Positions 10,042-17,781 of a stretch of DNA of 64,000 nt are shown piece after piece. Source of the DNA: Fictibacillus terranigra (GTDB taxonomy: Bacteria; Bacillota; Bacilli; Bacillales; Fictibacillaceae); contig NZ_JAUHLN010000002.1 of assembly GCF_030412265.1 (NCBI RefSeq), positions 372,001 through 436,000 on the forward strand, read 5' to 3'. The notes under the pieces were generated by a model, which was given only the letters and a program-made list of their open reading frames with translations, did not search any database and was not told where the DNA came from. A program made the position numbers and the translations under genes. The first letter of the stretch is position 1. Each line of letters starts with the position of its first letter.

Positions 10042-10087
10042 AAAAAAGGAACCCGTTCGCCATCTTGGCGTTTGCAGGTTCCTTTTT
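10042..10087 (-). terminator. terminator of cshA
   Basis: GGAACC and GGTTCC form the outer stem, with a second inner stem CGCCATCTTGGCG and a T run on the minus strand, 20 bases after the cshA stop. Confidence 0.85.
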
Positions 10088-10106
10088 AAATTTCTTCTAT
10101 AGTGGC

Positions 10107-11612
10107 TTATCTCGCTTTTTTATCTTCTCTCATGCGCTTTGGAGCACGATATGACATATCGCGGTTTCCTCCGCCGCCTTGGCGCTGCTTATCTCCGCGC
10201 CCGCCGTTTCTTCTCTTGTCCCTTGATTCATTGTTGCCGCCGCGCTGAGGGCGTCTGCGATCACCAAATCGGTTGTCCCGGCGTTTTTTGGTTGCCAAAG
10301 GCGGTTCGAACGTCAACTCAATCGGAGTGGTATCCGGTTCTTTTGTTAAAAGCTTGAGTGCAGCAGATAAAAGAGATACAGAATCATGCTCTTCAAGCAT
10401 CTCCATCGCTGTCTGTTTGTAAACTTGGATGTCGCCGTCTTCAATTACGTTCAGCAGCTTATCTAGCGCCATGCGCTGTTGGCCTTCAATTGCCTCAGTG
10501 AGTGATGGAACAGGACGTTTAACCATTTTACGCTTCGTAATTTTTTCAATGGTATATAGATGATCGATCTCACGAGGTGTGATAAACGTTACCGCATAAC
10601 CCGTTCTCCCTGCACGTCCAGTACGTCCGATACGGTGAACGTAGCTTTCAGGATCTTGTGGAATGTCAAAGTTATATACGTGAGAAACCCCGCTGATATC
10701 AAGGCCACGCGCTGCAACGTCAGTCGCGACAAGCACTTCGATCGTGTTGTTCTTGAACGCGCGGAGAACCATGTCACGTTTTGATTGCGGAAGGTCACCG
10801 TGAATACCTTCAGCTGAATAACCTCGTTTGTTCAAGGCTTCAGTCAATTCATCTACACGTCTTTTGGTACGCCCGAAAACGATAGCAAGCTCTGGCGATT
10901 GAATATCGAGCAAACGTGTAAGTGCATCGAATTTTTGTTTTTCTTTTACTTCAACATATTCTTGTTCAATGCTTTTTACCGTCATCTCACTTGCTTTTAC
11001 ACGAATGATCAGAACATCTTTCATGAAACGCTCTGCAAGCTTCTGAATTTGTTTCGGCATCGTTGCCGAGAAGAGCATCGTATGCCGCTCAGTAGGCACG
11101 TTCTCAAGGATGGTCTCTATATCCTCGATGAAGCCCATGTTCAGCATTTCATCCGCTTCGTCCAGAACAACGGTATGAACGTCTTCAAGCTTCAATGTTT
11201 TACGATTGATATGGTCGATGACACGGCCCGGGGTACCAACGATGATATGCGGGTTGTTTTTAAGCGCTTTGATCTGTCTAACGATCGATTGTCCGCCATA
11301 GATCGGCAATGTCTTAATCCCTTTAAATTGGCCGATCTTGTTTAATTCTTCCCCCACCTGTACCGCGAGCTCACGGGTCGGAGCAAGCACGATCCCCTGG
11401 ATTTTACGCGCTCTTACGTCGATCTTCTCGATCAACGGAATACCGAAAGCTGCTGTTTTACCTGTTCCGGTCTGTGCTTGTCCAATAAGATCCGTTCCTT
11501 TTAGAGCGGTTGGAATCGTATCACGCTGGATCGGTGTGGCCTCTTCAAAACCCATATTATTAATGGATTTTAGCAATTCGGGACTTAAACCTAATTCACT
11601 AAATGTTGTCAA
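10107..11612 (-). CDS. cshA: DEAD-box ATP-dependent RNA helicase CshA
   Basis: 501 residues. The Q motif (GFEEATPIQ), motif I (AQTGTGKT), Ia (PTRELA), DEAD (VLDEADEML), SAT, and motif VI ([10 protein letters not shown]) are all intact. The C-terminus is a basic Arg/Gly-rich tail that binds RNA. CshA unwinds RNA in ribosome assembly, in cold adaptation and as part of the RNA degradosome. The start is a TTG (codon at 11610-11612) with AAGGAGA upstream. A long leader with an orphan terminator-like hairpin lies upstream (11745-11777), which hints at control by attenuation. Confidence 0.95.
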   Translation of the reverse strand: MTTFSELGLSPELLKSINNMGFEEATPIQRDTIPTALKGTDLIGQAQTGTGKTAAFGIPLIEKIDVRARKIQGIVLAPTRELAVQVGEELNKIGQFKGIKTLPIYGGQSIVRQIKALKNNPHIIVGTPGRVIDHINRKTLKLEDVHTVVLDEADEMLNMGFIEDIETILENVPTERHTMLFSATMPKQIQKLAERFMKDVLIIRVKASEMTVKSIEQEYVEVKEKQKFDALTRLLDIQSPELAIVFGRTKRRVDELTEALNKRGYSAEGIHGDLPQSKRDMVLRAFKNNTIEVLVATDVAARGLDISGVSHVYNFDIPQDPESYVHRIGRTGRAGRTGYAVTFITPREIDHLYTIEKITKRKMVKRPVPSLTEAIEGQQRMALDKLLNVIEDGDIQVYKQTAMEMLEEHDSVSLLSAALKLLTKEPDTTPIELTFEPPLATKKRRDNRFGDRRRPQRGGNNESRDKRRNGGRGDKQRQGGGGNRDMSYRAPKRMREDKKAR

Positions 11613-12002
11613 TGTGTAACTGTCTCCTTTTTCGTCAAAACCATTTCCTTATACTTCCAAATAAATCTCCTGAAATCATCTTTTACAATCTTAAATATCA
11701 CTGGTTTAGTGTTCAAAATAAAGATCATTAAATAATGTAGGCCTTAAAAAAAGGCACATATTTAGATATAATATGCCCCTATACAGAAGTATATATAAAC
11801 AGTTTTGCCTTACAATTTATTATCGAACATAACCTTAACATGGCAGAAGAAATAATGCAACCTTTACATGCTGACCCTTCTGACGCATGCATCATATTGT
11901 ATGCCGCTACGGCACTGTTGGCGCTTCCTGATCTGCCAAGAATAATTTCCCTTTAGCATCACATGATAATGATTAGTCAATATAGATGAAGCGGAGGGCA
12001 TT
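11613..12002. other. intergenic region between cshA and the NhaC-type gene
   Basis: No convincing coding sequence. It contains a minus-strand terminator-like hairpin at 11745-11777 and a small hairpin (TGCCG CTA CGGCA) at 11902-11914. A sequence at about 11962-11977 resembles a Fur box (TGATAATGATT, roughly 12 of 15 consensus positions). The cshA promoter and leader must lie here. Confidence 0.5.
11745..11777 (-). terminator. orphan terminator-like hairpin upstream of cshA
   Basis: Read on the minus strand, GGCATAT pairs with ATGTGCC around an 11-base loop and is followed by seven T. No minus-strand gene precedes it, so it could be a leader attenuator of cshA or the end of a small RNA. Confidence 0.5.
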
Positions 12003-13412
12003 ATGAAGCAGACTTGGCTTTCAATCATACCTTTTCTTGTTGTTATTCCTATAGCTGTCAAAACGAGGCAGGTATTGCCTGGTTTATTTATCGGCTTTCT
12101 TGCAGGCTGTTACTTATTGGAGCCCACTCTTATCGGCGGTCTGAAGAAAATGATCGTTTTTGTCATTGAAGGCTTAACCGATAAAAGCAACCTGAAAATA
12201 CTGCTGTTTTTGTACGCATTTTCGGGACTGGTCGGAATTATAAAACTTTCTGGCGGAATCCGGGGATTCGTTGAAGCAGCTTCTTCCAGAATCCAGTCAA
12301 AAAAAGGGGCACTGTTCTTAACCTACATTTCAACGATCGGTACGTTCAGCGCGCCAAGCTTTCGTTTTGTAACCATCGCCCCCATCATGAGGTCCTTGTT
12401 GAAAAAAGTAAAAATGTCTACACAGGAATTGGGATTTGTCATCGAGACAACAGCGACACCCATCATCGTTCTCATTCCGATTGCCACTGCCTTCGTCGGT
12501 TACATGACGTCCATAGTGGATATGGCTTTGGAAAATGAAAAAATAAAGGGTGATGCCTATTCACTATTCATCCAAAGCATCCCCTTTAACTTCTTTTCGT
12601 TTGTTATGATCATCCTTGGGATCTATTTGAGCTTTTTCCATCACTCCAGCTCACAGCCAATGAGCGGCAGTGAATCCATCGAGAAGGAAGAGGATGACTG
12701 GCATAACTGTGATCCTGCTGTGTCAACCGAACTGCCCATCAAACCCTGGAACTTGCTCATCCCGTTGGCCATTGCGGTTTTCCTCACGCTATTCCTCACC
12801 TGGTGGGACGGGAGCAGGAAAGCTCATGGATTTCTTGACGCCTTTATTAAAGCAGATGTGCTGGATGCCATGGTCATGGCGCTTGTCATAACCATTTTGT
12901 TCTCATTCATCTACTACCGCATTCAAGGGATTAAAACGGGGCCCCTTCTCAATGGCTTCATTTCTGGAGGAAACGAGCTGATGTCGGTTATCGTTCTGCT
13001 CACGGTCGTTTGGGGGCTTTCCTCGGTTACCGATAAGCTGGGTTTCTCGCGTTTTATCACCGATCATTCAGGCTGGATCCCCTCCGCTTTTGTTACACCG
13101 GCACTGTTTATCTTCGGTGCAGCGGTCTCTTATTTTATCGGTTCGGCCTGGGGGACATGGGGCATTTTGATGCCGCTTGGAATCTCTATGTCACAAGCAG
13201 CCGGCATCTCTCTTCCTCTTGTCATCGGAGCTGTATTCGCGAGCGGTACATTCGGTGCCTTTGCATCTCCGCTCAGCGATGATACGAATACCATCGCCAG
13301 GATATTGAATCTGCCGGTGATCGATTATGCAAAATATAAACTAAAACCCGCGCTGATCGCCGCGGGAATTACCGCCGTGCTTTACGGCGCGAGCATGCTC
13401 TTTTTCTTTTAG
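12003..13412 (+). CDS. NhaC-family sodium/proton antiporter
   Basis: A 469-residue, very hydrophobic membrane protein with about eleven to twelve membrane segments. The FSAPSFRFVTIAP, GSAWGTWGILMPLG and FGAFASPLSDDTN motifs are those of NhaC-type transporters, which exchange sodium or organic acids for protons. Some relatives are malate/lactate or amino acid antiporters, so the substrate is open. The start ATG at 12003 has GCGGAGG upstream with a normal spacer. It is convergent with the UDG-fold gene with only 6 bases between stops, and no separate terminator is visible. Confidence 0.85.
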   Translation: MKQTWLSIIPFLVVIPIAVKTRQVLPGLFIGFLAGCYLLEPTLIGGLKKMIVFVIEGLTDKSNLKILLFLYAFSGLVGIIKLSGGIRGFVEAASSRIQSKKGALFLTYISTIGTFSAPSFRFVTIAPIMRSLLKKVKMSTQELGFVIETTATPIIVLIPIATAFVGYMTSIVDMALENEKIKGDAYSLFIQSIPFNFFSFVMIILGIYLSFFHHSSSQPMSGSESIEKEEDDWHNCDPAVSTELPIKPWNLLIPLAIAVFLTLFLTWWDGSRKAHGFLDAFIKADVLDAMVMALVITILFSFIYYRIQGIKTGPLLNGFISGGNELMSVIVLLTVVWGLSSVTDKLGFSRFITDHSGWIPSAFVTPALFIFGAAVSYFIGSAWGTWGILMPLGISMSQAAGISLPLVIGAVFASGTFGAFASPLSDDTNTIARILNLPVIDYAKYKLKPALIAAGITAVLYGASMLFFF

Positions 13413-13418
13413 CTCTTT

Positions 13419-14054
13419 CTATACCTCTGCTACGGCTTCAACGACCTCAGTGATCTGTCCGCGATACCGTTCCTTGGCCCAAGAATTATAGGAAGGATGA
13501 GGCACATCGTTTACGACTCTCCACTTGGAAGAATGAACATCAGCAAGCCTGAATTGCTTCTGCGCGAACCGTCCGCAAGGTACGATGACCAATGGCTGGT
13601 TGAGGAGCACTTTTAATCTCTGTTTAAAGTCTTGAAGCATCGTTTCCTGAAATGCATTCCACGTTTCGTTCCTGTAAACATCCTTTTCATTGCCTACACG
13701 TACTTTTTCGGCTGCCTGTACAAATTCAGCATGATCTTCTCTCCATTTCCTGTCTGGAATGGCTGCAGCCTGAAGGGGAAAGGAGCAAACATTTAAGATG
13801 CCGAGACGGCAGTATGGTTCTTCATCTCTGTTTTCTTTCAGGAGCAAGCCTAACGGCGTATTTTGCTGTCCGTCAAATAAAACTTTACTTACCGACCTGC
13901 CTGAAGAACCAGCCAGGGGAGTATGATGTTTGATCTCCTCTCGATGCGGTGACTCTAAAATCAAAAGGATCTTCACGTCAGGGAAAATCAAATCAGCGAC
14001 TGAAAATTGTTCTTTCGCCTGCTGGTATGCGTGTTGGATCGTTAAAAGGTCCAT
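13419..14054 (-). CDS. uracil-DNA glycosylase-fold protein, uncharacterised
   Basis: 211 residues. The stretches LLILESPHREEI, PLAGSSGRSVSK, NVCSFPLQ, VPCGRFAQ and VPHPSYNSW follow the motif order of the uracil-DNA glycosylase superfamily: a first strand with catalytic loop, then a C-terminal H-P-S loop. The classical GQDPYH water-activating motif is absent, so glycosylase activity cannot be assumed. Similar Bacillus proteins are annotated only as UDG-like. It starts at ATG 14054 after a purine-rich AGGAAGAGATC. It sits alone between convergent nhaC and the divergently placed terminator of psd. Confidence 0.65.
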   Translation of the reverse strand: MDLLTIQHAYQQAKEQFSVADLIFPDVKILLILESPHREEIKHHTPLAGSSGRSVSKVLFDGQQNTPLGLLLKENRDEEPYCRLGILNVCSFPLQAAAIPDRKWREDHAEFVQAAEKVRVGNEKDVYRNETWNAFQETMLQDFKQRLKVLLNQPLVIVPCGRFAQKQFRLADVHSSKWRVVNDVPHPSYNSWAKERYRGQITEVVEAVAEV

Positions 14055-14115
14055 GATCTCTTCCTTCCTATGATTTTTTATTCCACTGTCTCTCTATACC
14101 CGATTTCACAGAATG

Positions 14116-14140
14116 CAAAAAAGCCCGCTGCTAACGGGCT
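14116..14140 (-). terminator. terminator of psd
   Basis: AGCCCG pairs with CGGGCT, followed on the minus strand by a T run. The psd stop codon is inside the loop. Confidence 0.85.
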
Positions 14141-14958
14141 GGAATCTTCCCTATTTTTTGTCCCATCTTTACAGCTGTACCTGGCTTGATCGATGGATCG
14201 ATGTCTATTTGTCCGTTCTGAAAGAGTAAGATGACCGTGGAACCAAATTCAAAGTGTCCGATTTCTGACCCTTTCTTAAAATGTTCAGCACGTATCGCCG
14301 TTTTAAGCACCTTTCTTCTTGCCCGTTTGTACGGTTCGCTATAGACCACTTTTACACTTCCGACTATAAAAGCTCCTACCTTGACGATCGCGACTTCCCC
14401 GGCATCAGTGTCAGCGTACGTGATAAGCCTTTCGTTCTTCGTAAAAAGCCCTTTGACATGATTGACACCGATATCGTTAACAGGAAACAGCCGGCCGGGT
14501 ATATAGGTGCTCGACGTGATCTCGCCGTCGAGAGGCATATGAATGCGGTGATAATCTTTAGGACTTAGATAAATGGTGATGAAGCTCCCTTCATCAAAGT
14601 CCTTTTTAGCCTCCCCCAATAAGGAATGAACGGAATAATCAATTCCTTTAGCCTGAATGAGCGTTCCTCTTTGAATCCTTCCCATCTGGGACACGACTCC
14701 GTCAACCGGGGAGATGATGGAGGCAGGCGATTGTTCGATCGGCCGTGCATTGATTTTTAATCTTCGTGAAAAAAATTCCGTAAGATGTTTATAGTCCTGT
14801 ATGGGTTTTTCTATCTCTGATACGTTGATATCATACATTTTGGCATAGGGCTTCACATACCATCTGCTCATTTTTGATCGCCCAAAGGAACCGGCAATCC
14901 GAGAGATTCCGTTCTGCGGAAGCATGGATATAAAAAGCTTTGCGACTCGATGTTTCAC
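14131..14958 (-). CDS. psd: phosphatidylserine decarboxylase proenzyme
   Basis: It decarboxylates phosphatidylserine to phosphatidylethanolamine at the membrane. The 275-residue precursor is expected to cleave itself at the GST motif in FEFGSTVILLF (serine at about residue 239), which yields the pyruvoyl cofactor. HRIHMPLDG is the conserved histidine region. The length matches Bacillus Psd. In B. subtilis psd is in an operon with pssA; here it stands alone, so the partner synthase is elsewhere. The start ATG at 14958 follows AAGGAGACA. Confidence 0.94.
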   Translation of the reverse strand: MKHRVAKLFISMLPQNGISRIAGSFGRSKMSRWYVKPYAKMYDINVSEIEKPIQDYKHLTEFFSRRLKINARPIEQSPASIISPVDGVVSQMGRIQRGTLIQAKGIDYSVHSLLGEAKKDFDEGSFITIYLSPKDYHRIHMPLDGEITSSTYIPGRLFPVNDIGVNHVKGLFTKNERLITYADTDAGEVAIVKVGAFIVGSVKVVYSEPYKRARRKVLKTAIRAEHFKKGSEIGHFEFGSTVILLFQNGQIDIDPSIKPGTAVKMGQKIGKIPAR

Positions 14959-15133
14959 TCTATTGTCTCCTTACAAGTTACCTGTATTTCTCTCCGCTGT
15001 ACATCTTTCTTATTATAACATGTTTCAATTAAAACAAAATTCTTTATTTGGTGCGGTGCTTCCGCTATAGTAAACAATGATGAAGGACGAAACTTAACCA
15101 ACAATCAGGCTTTCAAGGAGGTTTTTCTCAAGA

Positions 15134-15421
15134 ATGAAATTGACCATTACCAAACCAGCTGTTGATTGGTATAAAAATGAAATGGAGATAAAATCAGGGG
15201 ACTTTGTGCGTTTTTATGTCAGACTCGGGGGCTGCAGTACAGTTCAGAGCGGTTTTTCACTTGGGGTTGACAAAGAGCAGCCAAAAGAATCAGGCGTTAA
15301 AGTCATGGACGATGGGATCACCTTCTACGTCGAAAGCGAAGACATGTGGTATTTTGATGGTCATGACCTGGCGATCGATTTGGACGAAGACGGAGAAACA
15401 GTTTTATTTAAATATGAATAA
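15134..15421 (+). CDS. yneR: HesB/IscA-like protein YneR
   Basis: 95 residues of the HesB-like fold, as in B. subtilis YneR. VRLGGCSTVQSGFSLG contains the single cysteine of this group; true A-type iron-sulfur carriers have three, so cluster binding is uncertain. The start ATG at 15134 has a perfect AAGGAGG. It is convergent with yneQ with a shared terminator, as in the B. subtilis yneP-Q-R block. A paralogue that has lost the cysteine is at 33537-33821. Confidence 0.85.
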   Translation: MKLTITKPAVDWYKNEMEIKSGDFVRFYVRLGGCSTVQSGFSLGVDKEQPKESGVKVMDDGITFYVESEDMWYFDGHDLAIDLDEDGETVLFKYE

Positions 15422-15428
15422 AGGCAAA

Positions 15429-15456
15429 AAAGGAATCGGCATCTACCGATTCCTTT
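15429..15456. terminator. bidirectional terminator between yneR and yneQ
   Basis: GGAATCGG pairs with CCGATTCC and is flanked by A and T runs. It overlaps the 3' end of yneQ. Confidence 0.9.
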
Positions 15457-15763
15457 TTTCCGCTTTCATCAAAAGCTTTTCCAGCTGATGGATCAACTTC
15501 TCCGACTGAAGGATCTCTCTTTGTTTCTGACCCATCAGATCAAAGTGTGGATAGCCGTGCCGATGGTGTACCCATTCCTTCTTTAAACCATATTTCTTTC
15601 CCCAATCTTCCAAGGTGTGCAGATTAGAACAGCCCACTTTTGTGACCGTCTTTACATCAGGAAACCGGGGGTCATACCAAAAATGTGTGATAAAAGCGAC
15701 CTCACCGTCCGATGCCTTTTTCTTCCACTCGTTCAGCTCTTGTCTAGTTAAACCAAATGCCAT
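15443..15763 (-). CDS. yneQ: YneQ-family protein of unknown function
   Basis: A 106-residue small basic protein (MAFGLTRQELNEWKKK..). WVHHRHGYPHFDLMGQKQRE is its most conserved-looking part. Size and position between yneR and yneP match B. subtilis YneQ. No catalytic motif is recognised. The stop of yneP lies 2 bases upstream of its start, so the two are co-transcribed. Confidence 0.8.
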   Translation of the reverse strand: MAFGLTRQELNEWKKKASDGEVAFITHFWYDPRFPDVKTVTKVGCSNLHTLEDWGKKYGLKKEWVHHRHGYPHFDLMGQKQREILQSEKLIHQLEKLLMKAEKRNR

Positions 15764-15765
15764 GT

Positions 15766-16194
15766 TTATCCCTGCTTTTGTTTTTTCTGTGCTTCATATG
15801 CCAGATGCCAATCAGGAAAATATTTTTTGATAGAAATGGGACGAAATGTTGCTTTTCTAACACAAACATGTGTCGAATAACCTGTTACACACAGCTCGTC
15901 TTCAGAATTTTTGATCTCATAACCATAGGTGACCTTCAGTCCTGAATATTCCTCGACCCACGTGAAAATTTTTGCTTGATCGCCATAGGTGAGAGGCTTT
16001 TTATAATTGGCATGGATCTCAGTCACCGGGGACAAGATCCCATCCTTCTCCATCTGCGCATAGCTAAAGCCAAGATTTTCAATAAAAGCGGTCCGGCCGA
16101 TCTCAAACCACACTAAGTAATTCGCATGATAGACGACGCCCATCTGATCCGTTTCTGCGTACCTGACATCCACTTTTGCTTCTGATATTAACAT
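15766..16194 (-). CDS. yneP: acyl-CoA thioesterase, hot-dog fold (YneP)
   Basis: 142 residues of the 4-hydroxybenzoyl-CoA thioesterase type. RYAETDQMGVVYHANYLVWF at the N-terminus holds the catalytic Asp and the conserved YHANY motif. It is expected to hydrolyse acyl-CoA thioesters in the cytosol; the acyl chain is unknown. It is the first gene of a yneP-yneQ pair and corresponds to B. subtilis yneP by order and length. Confidence 0.85.
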   Translation of the reverse strand: MLISEAKVDVRYAETDQMGVVYHANYLVWFEIGRTAFIENLGFSYAQMEKDGILSPVTEIHANYKKPLTYGDQAKIFTWVEEYSGLKVTYGYEIKNSEDELCVTGYSTHVCVRKATFRPISIKKYFPDWHLAYEAQKKQKQG

Positions 16195-16280
16195 GTTACG
16201 TCATCACCTGTCTTAATATTTCCTTTATTCGCCATTCCAATCAAGTGTACCACAGAGGAAGACCGGAGCTCTAACAAAAA

Positions 16281-16325
16281 GCAAACCCCCTATTGTAACA
16301 TGAGTTACAGCAGGGGGCTGTTTGC
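16281..16325 (-). terminator. terminator downstream of tlp
   Basis: A long hairpin, GCAAAC..CCTATTGTAAC paired with GTTACAGCAGGGGGC..GTTTGC, follows the tlp stop on the minus strand. The T run is short. Confidence 0.7.
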
Positions 16326-16327
16326 AT

Positions 16328-16549
16328 TTATTGGTTATTGCGGTAAGCTTCCTCGTCCTCAATCTCGTTCTTGAACGATTGGATGCTCTCTTCTCTTCTT
16401 TCGTTCTTGTTCTTGATCTGTTCTTGCTGCTCTGAAGTCATATCTGTATTCTGAAGAGATTCATTTGCTTCCTGAATGTTATGCTGCGTGTTTTCTGCCA
16501 TCTGCTGCAAACGTTCAACGTTGTTGCTTCTGTCGTCTGGTTTAGCCAT
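16328..16549 (-). CDS. tlp: small acid-soluble spore protein Tlp
   Basis: A 73-residue, very hydrophilic Gln/Asn/Glu-rich protein. MAKPDDRSNNVERLQQM and the NxNERRE segment are diagnostic of Tlp, a minor spore-core protein made in the forespore. In B. subtilis tlp is co-transcribed with sspN under sigma-G. Here sspN also lies upstream on the same strand, but a 169-residue gene separates them. The ribosome site is AGGAGGAAG. Confidence 0.92.
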   Translation of the reverse strand: MAKPDDRSNNVERLQQMAENTQHNIQEANESLQNTDMTSEQQEQIKNKNERREESIQSFKNEIEDEEAYRNNQ

Positions 16550-16616
16550 CGCGATCTTCCTCCTCTAAATTTGAATCAAACATAGTTTGTATCAAAGAGG
16601 AAAAAGATATTCCGCG

Positions 16617-17126
16617 CTAATTTCTATTCATGATCACAGGTGAATGGTGTTCAATACTGAGTTCACACAGTTCTTTAAAGGCACTCCAGCAATCCACCAC
16701 TTCCTGGTCTTCATAATTCTGCATCGTGATTTTAAGCCAGTTCAGCTCTTCAGCCAGCCGGACCGACGAACCGATCCAGATCTTTTTATTCTTTACTGTA
16801 ATGAAAAATGGCTCTTCAAATCGGAATGGGAGATAAAATCCCTCCGTGTTTGGATGCAGTATAATGTGCTGATATACGGTACCTTTTGTTAATTTTGCGT
16901 AAAGCAAAAGAACGCCATCACTTTTGGCGGCTGCTTTTTTTAGTTTATTTATGATCGAGTCTGACCCTATCTCAACCGTACCTATTTCTTTTCCCCAATT
17001 CAATTCTTCTCGAAAAGGAACCAGATGACCGAGACGCTGCATCTGCAATTCAAGCTCTCGGTATAAAACGTCCTGATCTTCTTTCTTGGTTGAGACGGGC
17101 AATGGTTTCACTTCAGCAGTTATCAA
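16617..17126 (-). CDS. hypothetical protein between sspN and tlp
   Basis: 169 residues, no signal peptide or membrane segment, and no family that I recognise. The N-terminus is a charged helix (EDQDVLYRELELQMQRLG). The middle has alternating strands, and the C-terminus contains WLKITMQNYEDQEVVDCWSAF. The start ATG at 17126 has GGAGGGGT upstream. It sits inside the sspN-tlp interval, where B. subtilis has no such gene, so a sporulation role is possible but only inferred from position. Confidence 0.6.
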   Translation of the reverse strand: MITAEVKPLPVSTKKEDQDVLYRELELQMQRLGHLVPFREELNWGKEIGTVEIGSDSIINKLKKAAAKSDGVLLLYAKLTKGTVYQHIILHPNTEGFYLPFRFEEPFFITVKNKKIWIGSSVRLAEELNWLKITMQNYEDQEVVDCWSAFKELCELSIEHHSPVIMNRN

Positions 17127-17257
17127 CCGTACCCCTCCTATTTCTCATCTAATAAATAATTCGCTTCGTGTCGATTTATATGGTGGTAGTGAACAAAACA
17201 AGCAGGAAATCCCAGCGCTTTCATTCAAAAAATGGCGAAGAAAGGAAAAGAAACACG

Positions 17258-17299
17258 AAAAAAGGCCGTACCGCTCAAAAATCATAAGCGATACGGCCT
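17258..17299 (-). terminator. terminator of sspN
   Basis: GGCCGTACCGCT pairs with AGCGATACGGCC (one mismatch) and is followed by a T run on the minus strand. Confidence 0.85.
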
Positions 17300-17319
17300 C
17301 CAGATTCGAACGTTTGTCC

Positions 17320-17460
17320 TCAGCCTTTTGGAGGCACGTAATCCGGATGCTCATTGCCTTTATTCGCCATTTGTTTTCCCTTGTTTCCCTTTCCTTCTCT
17401 TGGCTGTGTCCCAAGGTGGCTGGGTACAAAGGCTTGCGGATGCCTTTTTGGATTGCTCAT
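17320..17460 (-). CDS. sspN: small acid-soluble spore protein N
   Basis: A 46-residue peptide beginning MSNPKRHPQAFVPSHLGTQP and containing GKGNKGKQM. Both match the SspN family, forespore-specific proteins of the spore core. AAGGAGGAGAT precedes the start with a good spacer, and a strong terminator follows. It is encoded in the region where B. subtilis also has sspN, next to citB. Confidence 0.9.
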   Translation of the reverse strand: MSNPKRHPQAFVPSHLGTQPREGKGNKGKQMANKGNEHPDYVPPKG

Positions 17461-17499
17461 TCAATATCTCCTCCTTCTTCAATAATATTTGCTCTAAAT

Positions 17500-17528
17500 A
17501 AAAAAAAGAAACAGGTACTTCCTGTCTC
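17500..17528 (-). terminator. terminator of the FbpB-like gene
   Basis: GAGACAGG..CCTGTTTC stem with loop AAGTA, followed by a run of seven T on the minus strand. Confidence 0.8.
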
Positions 17529-17530
17529 CA

Positions 17531-17659
17531 TTAGGCTCTTTTTGTATGCTTTTCTTCGAGTTTCTTCTCGATTCTCTCCATGGCTTCCTGATCTCCCAAC
17601 AGCTGCCTTTTGTTCTCTTTCACAAGATCCTTAAACGATAGATGACGGTTTTTTCTCAT
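17531..17659 (-). CDS. FbpB-like small basic protein
   Basis: 42 residues: MRKNRHLSFKDLVKENKRQL at the start, then ..LLGDQEAMERIEKKLEEKH. This pattern matches the Fur-regulated basic protein family (FbpB/PF13040). In B. subtilis FbpB works with the small RNA FsrA in iron sparing. GGAGTG precedes the start with about 8 bases. I do not see a clear Fur box directly upstream, so iron regulation here is inference. It is a separate unit between aconitase, a common FsrA target, and sspN. Confidence 0.7.
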   Translation of the reverse strand: MRKNRHLSFKDLVKENKRQLLGDQEAMERIEKKLEEKHTKRA

Positions 17660-17745
17660 TTTCATCACTCCAATAACCATATTCTGTTATTGTTATGGAC
17701 ACAAAAATGCTCTTATATTCAAATTTCTGAAATTTTTAGCAATCA

Positions 17746-17775
17746 AAAAAAGCCCTCCCGAAGGAGAGCTTTTTC
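17746..17775 (-). terminator. terminator of citB
   Basis: AGCTCTCC..GGAGGGCT hairpin with a T run on the minus strand, directly after the citB stop. Confidence 0.85.
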
Positions 17776-17781
17776 TATGGT

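Noticed and set aside
11962-11977. Fur box controlling the NhaC-type gene
   Set aside because: Only about 12 of 15 positions fit, and an iron link for this transporter is not otherwise supported.
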